A stretch of DNA of 10,891 nt from Cellvibrionaceae bacterium (GTDB lineage Bacteria; Pseudomonadota; Gammaproteobacteria; Pseudomonadales; Cellvibrionaceae): positions 1 to 10,891 of the forward strand of contig JALUYN010000424.1 of the NCBI GenBank assembly GCA_027012915.1, read 5' to 3'. This document shows positions 6,240 to 10,891 of the stretch, piece after piece. The notes beneath the pieces are model-generated. The model did not search any database, was not told the origin of the DNA, and was given only the letters and a program-made list of their open reading frames with translations. The stretch's first letter is position 1; every line of letters starts with the position of its first letter. Made by a program: the position numbers and the translations under genes.

Positions 6240-6881
6240 TCACCCCAAACGGGCGGCCAAAGAAAGAGGATCGCTAATTGTAATTTTCATTCGAGAAAGC
6301 TCCACCAATCCCTCTCGCTCCAATTGTTTCAAATGCCTCGACACTACTTCTCTGGCGGTACCCAGGCGATTGGCAATATTCTGGTGCCCCAAGTGAACAC
6401 ACCCGGAATTCCCGCAACTGCGCACCAAAAAGCTGTTGATACGGTCACCCACTTCGAACACCGACGCAGCCTCAACCGCCGACATCAGATCAAAGATGCC
6501 CTGCGATAACGCCTCCATTACGCGATCACGCACCAGGGGGTCGCTTTCGTAGAGTTCGCGAAAACACTGAGCCGGGACCGCCAACACGTCGACAAAGTCG
6601 GAATCCACTGCAACCCAGGCTGGATACACCACGCGTCCCATGACACAGTTGATTGTAAACAGACAAATTTCACCGCTGTGTAATTCGTATATGGGCTTTT
6701 CGTTACCCTGCGAATCCAGGGTATAGACACGCAAACTGCCACTCAAAACGGCATAAACACCACCCAGATTTTGACCTTTGTGAACAATGACATCGCCCCT
6801 GCTAAAACGGTGTCGAGTCGCTCTGTTGTTCAGCTCTGCCAATGCAGCGTCGCTCACGCCGCTGAAGATCGTACTTTCCAT
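6240..6881 (-). CDS. Crp/Fnr-family transcriptional regulator
   Basis: A 213-residue DNA-binding regulator. Residues about 3-115 form the cyclic-nucleotide-binding-like beta-barrel (HRFSRGDVIVHKGQNLGGVYAVLSG near the start). A dimerisation helix follows (about 116-150), then a winged helix-turn-helix (about 164-200). The recognition helix reads TAREVVSRHLKQLE, containing both the RE...R pattern of CRP and the E..SR pattern of FNR. The N-terminal cysteine cluster of oxygen-sensing FNR is absent. Two cysteines in GEICLFTINC (Cys73, Cys79) sit where the effector pocket would be and could be redox- or thiol-reactive, but this is speculation. The ATG at 6881 follows a G-rich ribosome site (GGGGG); an in-frame TTG at 6893 would add four residues and is less likely. 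The effector is unknown. Confidence 0.9.
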   Translation of the reverse strand: MESTIFSGVSDAALAELNNRATRHRFSRGDVIVHKGQNLGGVYAVLSGSLRVYTLDSQGNEKPIYELHSGEICLFTINCVMGRVVYPAWVAVDSDFVDVLAVPAQCFRELYESDPLVRDRVMEALSQGIFDLMSAVEAASVFEVGDRINSFLVRSCGNSGCVHLGHQNIANRLGTAREVVSRHLKQLEREGLVELSRMKITISDPLSLAARLG

Positions 6882-6899
6882 CCACACCCCCAATCCGTA

Positions 6900-6935
6900 A
6901 TTGCTCCATACTAACCGGGATTGATCATTGCTCCA
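6900..6935. repeat. Direct 9-bp repeat in the divergent intergenic region
   Basis: ATTGCTCCA occurs at 6900-6908 and again at 6927-6935, a 27-base period, just upstream of the Crp/Fnr gene. A TTGATCA motif lies between the copies. It may be a regulator-binding repeat, but two 9-mers are weak evidence. Confidence 0.3.
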
Positions 6936-6965
6936 CCACCGAAAATCACAGAGATCTGCAAACCC

Positions 6966-6994
6966 TTGATTTATATCGGACTCGACACTATATT
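6966..6994 (+). promoter_or_regulatory. Sigma-70 promoter for the MarR-GNAT operon, with an FNR-like half-site
   Basis: TTGATT (6966-6971) and TATATT (6989-6994) match the -35 and -10 consensus well and are separated by exactly 17 bases. Transcription should start near 7000-7002, about 50 bases before the TTG start codon. The -35 region overlaps TTGATTTATATCGG, which matches 8 of 10 defined bases of the FNR consensus TTGAT-N4-ATCAA. The divergent Crp/Fnr protein could therefore affect this promoter. Confidence 0.7.
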
Positions 6995-7013
6995 TGCGTT
7001 AGCACTAACGTAA
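6994..7013. promoter_or_regulatory. Palindromic operator over the MarR-GNAT transcription start
   Basis: TTGCGTTAGCACTAACGTAA is an inverted repeat of two 9-base arms with a 2-base centre; one arm position differs. It begins at the last base of the -10 element and covers the predicted start site, a position where a bound repressor would block transcription. Its size is typical of MarR dimer operators, which suggests autoregulation. Confidence 0.65.
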
Positions 7014-7049
7014 ATACTTTCACTAAACCTCTTCGCAGGCCACAGAAAA

Positions 7050-8006
7050 TTGAAAAAACTTAATGATTTCAACGAGCTAGCCCTTGGCAGCCGTCTCAAA
7101 CGACTCAGCGATCAAATGTTTAGCGATGTGGATAAACTCTACAAAGCCAATGGTGTCGAGCTATCCAGCCGCTGTTTTTCATCACTGATATTGCTCAACA
7201 GCAATGGTGCCATGGGTATTACAGAGTTGGCTCAAGAGCTTGGACAAACCCATTCCGCCGTAAGCCAGCTAAGCAAAACCATGCTCAAAGCGGAAGTTAT
7301 CGATCACAGCAAGGACCCCAAAGACGAGCGTCGCCGCCTGCTGCATATCACCAATGCCGGAAAACAGTTATTGAAAAACAGCAAGCCACTGATGGATGAC
7401 ATCGAGATGGCCCTGCACGAAGTTATCCTCGAAACCCAGGACAACTTTATGGTCGCCTTGCGCTCCCTCGAGCAAAATCTGTCGCAACAATCGCTACAAC
7501 AGAGAGTGCAAGCCAGAGCCCAAAAGCGTCAGCAAAATTCCGTAGAGATCATCGACTACGAACCCCGCTATCGCGACGAGTTCAAACACTTGAATATCGA
7601 GTGGCTGGAAAAGTACTTCTACGTCGAAGAAGTGGACAACCACGTTTTGTCAGACCCGGAAAGCAACATTCTCAACCCCGGCGGTTATATTTTTTTCGCT
7701 CGCCTCAACGACGACATTGTCGGCACATCGGCACTTATCAAGAAGGATGAAAACACTTACGAGTTATCGAAAATGTCAGTAACCGGCAATCACCAAGGAC
7801 TGGGAATCGGTCGCAAGTTAGCGCAGCGAGCCATAGACCATTTTGCAACACTTGGTGCCGACAAACTCTATCTGGAAACCAACAAACGACTCACACCGGC
7901 TATTCAGCTCTACGAATCGCTGGGCTTTGAACATGCGCAACAAGATTTCTCTTCTCCCTACCAGCGCTCGGATGTGTACATGGTTTATAGAGACCGACAG
8001 GCATGA
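7050..8006 (+). CDS. MarR-type regulator fused to a GNAT acetyltransferase
   Basis: A 318-residue two-domain protein. Residues 1-150 are a MarR winged helix-turn-helix: GITELAQELGQTHSAVSQLSKTML (56-79) is the DNA-reading region and DPKDERRRLLHITNAG (89-104) the wing. Residues about 166-312 are a GNAT domain; the acetyl-CoA motif is QGLGIG (249-254), followed by LYLETNKRLTPAIQLYESLGF (273-293). MarR-GNAT fusions form a known family with largely unknown acetyl acceptors. The start is TTG at 7050, supported because the MarR N-terminal helix begins there and the first ATG would remove about 22 residues; AGG lies about 10 bases upstream. The promoter palindrome suggests self-regulation. The stop overlaps the next gene by four bases (ATGA), implying translational coupling. 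Confidence 0.9.
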   Translation: MKKLNDFNELALGSRLKRLSDQMFSDVDKLYKANGVELSSRCFSSLILLNSNGAMGITELAQELGQTHSAVSQLSKTMLKAEVIDHSKDPKDERRRLLHITNAGKQLLKNSKPLMDDIEMALHEVILETQDNFMVALRSLEQNLSQQSLQQRVQARAQKRQQNSVEIIDYEPRYRDEFKHLNIEWLEKYFYVEEVDNHVLSDPESNILNPGGYIFFARLNDDIVGTSALIKKDENTYELSKMSVTGNHQGLGIGRKLAQRAIDHFATLGADKLYLETNKRLTPAIQLYESLGFEHAQQDFSSPYQRSDVYMVYRDRQA

Positions 8007-8500
8007 GTTCAATACTGGCAAACGGGGTAAACCTCAGACACAACCTGCGCATCGGCGACCTGCCCCGCATTGTTGAACTGCACGGCCACATATACAACCG
8101 TGAGCACGATTACGACCACACTTTCGAGGCCTACGTGGCCGAACCTCTATCGCAATTTGTATTGCGTGATAATCCCAGAGAGCGCCTCTGGCTGGTAGAA
8201 AAAGACAACTCGGTTGAAGGCTGCATAGCCATCTGCGAAGCCGCTGATAGTCAGGCTCAGCTACGCTGGTTTCTGCTCAGCGAAAAGCTTCGGGGGCGGG
8301 GTCTTGGCGATAGATTGCTGAGCACCGCAGAGGCTTTCTGTAAAGACAACCACTACTCAGAGATTCAACTGTGGACCGTACAAGGGCTGCAGGCCGCCCG
8401 AGCGCTGTACTTAAAACATGGCTATCAACTGCACCGGGAAATAGAACATCACGTCTGGGGTTCAATCCGCACCGAGCAGCAGTTCGTAAAATTCCTATAA
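8003..8500 (+). CDS. GNAT-family N-acetyltransferase, partner of the MarR-GNAT protein
   Basis: A 165-residue single-domain acetyltransferase. The acetyl-CoA signature lies in LRWFLLSEKLRGRGLGDRLL (87-106), with R97-G-R-G-L-G102 as the pyrophosphate loop. The second family motif is LWTVQGLQAARALYLKHGY (123-141). Its closest-looking relatives by pattern are GNAT domains found fused behind MarR domains in other bacteria; here it is free-standing. It starts at the ATGA overlap with the preceding gene and so is very probably co-translated with it. The two acetyltransferases differ in sequence, so this is not a recent tandem duplication. Substrate unknown; small amines or amino acids are typical for the superfamily. 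Confidence 0.88.
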   Translation: MSSILANGVNLRHNLRIGDLPRIVELHGHIYNREHDYDHTFEAYVAEPLSQFVLRDNPRERLWLVEKDNSVEGCIAICEAADSQAQLRWFLLSEKLRGRGLGDRLLSTAEAFCKDNHYSEIQLWTVQGLQAARALYLKHGYQLHREIEHHVWGSIRTEQQFVKFL

Positions 8501-8502
8501 TC

Positions 8503-8548
8503 CCGGAGATTGGACTACGCTTAATTCAAGTGCCCCCCTGATCTCCGG
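8503..8548 (+). other. Inverted repeat spanning the GNAT to solute-binding-protein gap
   Basis: CCGGAGAT (8503-8510) and ATCTCCGG (8541-8548) are perfect 8-base complements enclosing 30 bases. The left arm holds a Shine-Dalgarno-like GGAG; the right arm ends two bases before the next start codon, which has no ribosome site of its own. In RNA this stem could restrict or shape initiation of the downstream gene. Confidence 0.4.
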
Positions 8549-8550
8549 TC

Positions 8551-9312
8551 ATGCTCCATCGCCACTGCAAAAATCTCTGGAGCCTGGTTCTACTGTCATT
8601 GTCTGCCTCAGCCATGGCCGAGGCGCGCACGCTACGCATAGAAACCATGGTATTTCCTCCCTATGTGACCGACACACGTGATGGGCAAGCTCTATCTGGG
8701 TTGCTTATAGAAATACTGGACGGCATTAGCAGCAGCGGAAAACTGCGCTACAACCTGAGGATCCGCGATCTCGCTGAAATCGGCCGCAATCTCCGCCGCG
8801 GCACCAACGACGCTGTGCTCGGGCTACTGCACGCGGAAGATCGGCTGGACTACGTCTACTACCCCAAGGTACCGCTCTACAACATTCGGCTCTCGGTCGT
8901 ATCGCTGCGCAATGATGTGCTTCAACATGGCCAGATTGACACTCTCGACAAAGACCTGTGGTACGTCACGCTGCAATGGGCAACACTCGGCCCAGAGATC
9001 GACCGATTTCTAAGGCAAGTGCCCCGTCGCACCCAATCCAGCTCTTTCGATCTTATGATCAAAATGATCGTTTCCAGACGGGCCGACCTGGCTATCATAC
9101 CGAAACTCACCGCCGAGTATTACGCCTCAATGCACGAGCCAGCGCCCAACGTCTCGGAACTGATCATTTCGCAATTGCCTTTGTATATGGCATTTTCCAA
9201 GCGCTCCCTCAGTCCTTCCAAGCGCAATGAATGGGAGCAAGCCATGCTGTCGTTTCTGAAATCACCCGCGTATCAGGCGCTCATTGATCGCTATGAAAAG
9301 CGGTATCACTGA
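8551..9312 (+). CDS. Exported solute-binding protein (SBP_bac_3 type), orphan
   Basis: A 253-residue periplasmic protein. A signal peptide with hydrophobic core WSLVLLSLSASAMA is probably cut after residue 23. The mature part starts TLRIETMVFPPYVTDTRDGQALSGLLIEIL, the usual opening strand and helix of family 3 periplasmic binding proteins, and ends YQALIDRYEKRYH. Such proteins bind amino acids or similar small polar solutes, but many lone copies serve as sensors or have unknown roles. No ABC permease or ATPase genes are adjacent. It follows the second GNAT by 50 bases on the same strand, so it may belong to that operon; the ATG at 8551 lacks a good ribosome site and sits beside an inverted repeat. 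It converges on the thioesterase gene, with only 27 bases between them and no clear terminator. Confidence 0.82.
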   Translation: MLHRHCKNLWSLVLLSLSASAMAEARTLRIETMVFPPYVTDTRDGQALSGLLIEILDGISSSGKLRYNLRIRDLAEIGRNLRRGTNDAVLGLLHAEDRLDYVYYPKVPLYNIRLSVVSLRNDVLQHGQIDTLDKDLWYVTLQWATLGPEIDRFLRQVPRRTQSSSFDLMIKMIVSRRADLAIIPKLTAEYYASMHEPAPNVSELIISQLPLYMAFSKRSLSPSKRNEWEQAMLSFLKSPAYQALIDRYEKRYH

Positions 9313-9339
9313 GCAAGTGTCAGAATATAGCGCCGGGGA

Positions 9340-9702
9340 TCAACTGGCGGTCTTGCCGTGAGGTTTGGGATTACCTTCATCATCAACACACACAAACACC
9401 ATCTCTTCAATGGTCAGAATGGGCTTGTGAGTGGTCTGGTTGCGTGCGTGACAGCGGATTGCTATCGAGGTTCGACCATAGCGAAGAACTTCGGCGCCTA
9501 TTTCAATAATGTCGCCCTGATGGGCTTTGGACTCAAAAGTCACTGAACTCATGTAAGCCGTGACAATATTGTGCTGTTCCAGCTTCACCATGCAAAAGAT
9601 CGCGGCCTCTTCATCCATCCACGCCAGCAGGCGCCCACCAAACAGTGTATTGGAAGCATTGAGGTCATCGGGCTTAACTAATTGTCGGGTTCTGAATTCC
9701 AT
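9340..9702 (-). CDS. Hotdog-fold acyl-CoA thioesterase
   Basis: A 120-residue cytosolic thioesterase of the YciA / BACH-like hotdog family, hydrolysing acyl-CoA to free acid and CoA. The N-terminal LVKPDDLNASNTLFGGRLLAWMDEEAAI (8-34) carries the family pattern: Asn15, Gly22-Gly23 and Asp30 at the likely catalytic position in the hotdog helix. The strand VTAYMSSVTFESKAHQGDIIEIGAEV and GRTSIAI follow in the expected order. It is a little shorter than E. coli YciA (about 132). AGGA lies about 5 bases before the ATG. It is the last gene of the minus-strand group, 26 bases after the VF530 gene. Chain-length preference is not predictable here. Confidence 0.88.
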   Translation of the reverse strand: MEFRTRQLVKPDDLNASNTLFGGRLLAWMDEEAAIFCMVKLEQHNIVTAYMSSVTFESKAHQGDIIEIGAEVLRYGRTSIAIRCHARNQTTHKPILTIEEMVFVCVDDEGNPKPHGKTAS

Positions 9703-9728
9703 TAGGTTCCTACCTTAGTGATGCCACG

Positions 9729-10166
9729 CTACTTTCGCCAGTGGCTCCACACATCGTTATTTTGAGAATTACTGTCACCACCGCCCTTGTCACCGTTAGC
9801 GTTTCCGGAGGTTTTTTGAGCACTTTGGGCGGCCGGAGCTTTCGCTTTTCGAGGCTTGATCGGTGCCGGCGCACCAGGTTTCTGACTCAAAGGAATGGTT
9901 CGATCCCGCGGAGGCAGCTCGAACTCTTTATCGCCGGGTCGCGGCAGCCCCTTGTATCGATAGAGGTAAAAGCTCTCGACTTTTTCCCGGGCCCACTGGG
10001 TTTTGCGCAGAAACTTCAAACTGGACTTAATGCTTGGATTGCTCTTAAAGCAGTTGAAATTAAACTCTTCAGCCATGGCCTCCCAGCCATAGTGCTCCAC
10101 CAGCTCGGTTAGCAAGGCTTCGAGTTTTACACCGTGCAATGGGTTATTGCGCTGCACTTCAATCAT
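9729..10166 (-). CDS. VF530-family (DUF2132) putative DNA-binding protein with a disordered tail
   Basis: Residues 5-68 ([25 protein letters not shown], then [29 protein letters not shown]) match the compact helical VF530 family, annotated as DNA-binding from structure; the cellular role is unknown. The family is usually about 70-100 residues. Here 145 residues include a tail from about 80 that is rich in Pro, Ala, Lys, Gly, Asn and Gln and looks disordered, ending WSHWRK. The ATG at 10166 is preceded by GGAGG at good spacing and starts just before the conserved core; a GTG at 10208 would add 14 residues without a better site. It overlaps the end of yfbR by 8 bases, so translation is probably coupled. 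Confidence 0.85.
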   Translation of the reverse strand: MIEVQRNNPLHGVKLEALLTELVEHYGWEAMAEEFNFNCFKSNPSIKSSLKFLRKTQWAREKVESFYLYRYKGLPRPGDKEFELPPRDRTIPLSQKPGAPAPIKPRKAKAPAAQSAQKTSGNANGDKGGGDSNSQNNDVWSHWRK

Positions 10167-10791
10167 TTCGCGATTCCTCCAGCTCAACAGATCGCTTGGC
10201 GTTGCCACCGATCAACTCGTCCAGGGTTAGTTGATAGCTAGGCGCAAATACCGTGAGGAAGTAATCGACCTCGGGCATATCATACTCGCTCAATCGGGCT
10301 TTGATATCTTCGGCTGCTTTGGAAAACTCCTGGTTACCCGCGCCCAATTCCGATTGGCACTTCAAATAGGCCGACAGAATATCCGCAGCTTTAATAAAGC
10401 GTTTAACATCCACGGCCAACTGTTCTTCGAGCATGACTCGAGAAAAATCATCACGCAAGTCTTGCGGCAGCAAACCAACAAGTTCGCGCTCGGCTTCGCT
10501 TTCAATGGCTTTGTAGGCCGTTTCAATGGCTTTCGAATGGTACTTGATCGGCGACGGCATATCGCCGGTAATCACCTCACTGCAATCATGGTACAGCGCA
10601 GCCACCGCTACCGCGTTGGCGTCGATCGAGCCATCAAAACAACGATTGTGAATCACAGCCAAGGCGTGGGCAATGGTACCCACTTCCCAACTGTGCTCCA
10701 TCACATTTTCCTTGATGGCATTGCGCTTCAAGCCCCAGCGCTGGATCCAGCGAATTTTGCTGATATAAGCGAAGAAGTGACTGTTTTTCAT
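10159..10791 (-). CDS. yfbR: 5'-deoxynucleotidase YfbR (HD domain)
   Basis: Cytosolic metal-dependent phosphohydrolase that removes phosphate from dNMPs and helps balance deoxynucleotide pools. The 210 residues align from end to end with E. coli YfbR (199). [19 protein letters not shown] is nearly the E. coli start. The HD metal site is His33, His68-Asp69 ([20 protein letters not shown]) and Asp137; Arg18, Glu72 and Asp77 are in the expected places. [18 protein letters not shown] (176-193) is the conserved C-terminal part. A tail of about 15 residues exceeds the E. coli protein. GGAG lies about 9 bases before the ATG. It starts 6 bases after the LysR-type gene and its end overlaps the VF530 gene. 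Confidence 0.95.
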   Translation of the reverse strand: MKNSHFFAYISKIRWIQRWGLKRNAIKENVMEHSWEVGTIAHALAVIHNRCFDGSIDANAVAVAALYHDCSEVITGDMPSPIKYHSKAIETAYKAIESEAERELVGLLPQDLRDDFSRVMLEEQLAVDVKRFIKAADILSAYLKCQSELGAGNQEFSKAAEDIKARLSEYDMPEVDYFLTVFAPSYQLTLDELIGGNAKRSVELEESRND

Positions 10792-10797
10792 TAAGAC

Positions 10798-10891
10798 TTA
10801 CTCCATAATCCCGTGGCGTGCCAGAACCTGCTCAATAAACCACTTCAGCGCGCGTCCCTTGTTGGTGGGGCGCCACACCAGATGCAAGGGT
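10798..10891 (-). CDS. C-terminal end of a probable LysR-type regulator; runs off the window
   Basis: Only the last 30 residues are visible, reading PLHLVWRPTNKGRALKWFIE then QVLARHGIME and a TAA stop. The aromatic/Arg strand followed by an amphipathic helix resembles the end of the effector domain of LysR-type regulators. The helix-turn-helix is outside the window, so the call rests on a short tail. The gene ends 6 bases before the yfbR start, so it probably shares a transcript with yfbR. Confidence 0.5.
   Translation of the reverse strand, partial: PLHLVWRPTNKGRALKWFIEQVLARHGIME

Noticed and set aside
6240..6881. Oxygen-sensing FNR proper
   Set aside because: The N-terminal cysteine cluster that holds the iron-sulfur centre is absent; only the family-level call is supported.
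9313..9339. Terminator in the convergent gap between the solute-binding protein and thioesterase genes
   Set aside because: Only a 4-bp CGCC/GGCG pairing is visible, partly inside the thioesterase gene, with no T tract.

Overview
The window looks like chromosomal DNA of a heterotrophic, probably marine gammaproteobacterium. The hints are E. coli-like YfbR and CynS, a VF530-family protein, a CHASE8-type chemoreceptor, and a MarR-GNAT fusion. Base composition is moderate, with one AT-rich non-coding stretch (about 1200-1740). Genus is not determinable by eye. I see no rRNA, tRNA, CRISPR array, insertion sequence or prophage.

Layout. (1) 1-1145, minus strand: the 5' part of a methyl-accepting chemotaxis protein, preceded by a gene for a small exported helical protein. 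(2) 1146-1983: a long non-coding region ending in a textbook sigma-54 promoter (1918-1933), with a near-consensus NtrC-type palindrome about 160 bp upstream of the predicted start of transcription. (3) 1984-5096, plus strand: an FNT-family (formate/nitrite) channel, a fused PP2C phosphatase plus Ser/Thr kinase with a C-terminal membrane anchor, and cyanase (cynS). Two adjacent hairpins fill the gap between the first two genes. (4) 5097-5421: a 12-bp perfect hairpin and an apparent remnant of a cytochrome c C-terminus. (5) 5422-6881, minus strand: an exported isochorismatase-family cysteine hydrolase and, upstream of it, a Crp/Fnr-family regulator; a Crp-like palindrome sits in front of the hydrolase. 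(6) 7050-9312, plus strand: a MarR-GNAT fusion under a strong sigma-70 promoter whose start site lies in a palindrome, an overlapping second GNAT, and an exported solute-binding protein. (7) 9340-10891, minus strand: a probable operon of a LysR-type regulator (3' end only), yfbR, a VF530-family protein and a hotdog thioesterase.

The most interesting unit is region 3. Fused PP2C/kinase proteins of this kind normally sit beside nitrate-assimilation genes. Here the protein lies between an anion channel and cyanase, behind a nitrogen-type promoter. My reading, which is inference, is a nitrogen-scavenging module: the channel admits a small monovalent anion (nitrite or cyanate), cyanase turns cyanate plus bicarbonate into ammonia and CO2, and the kinase/phosphatase tunes the channel or downstream enzymes after translation.
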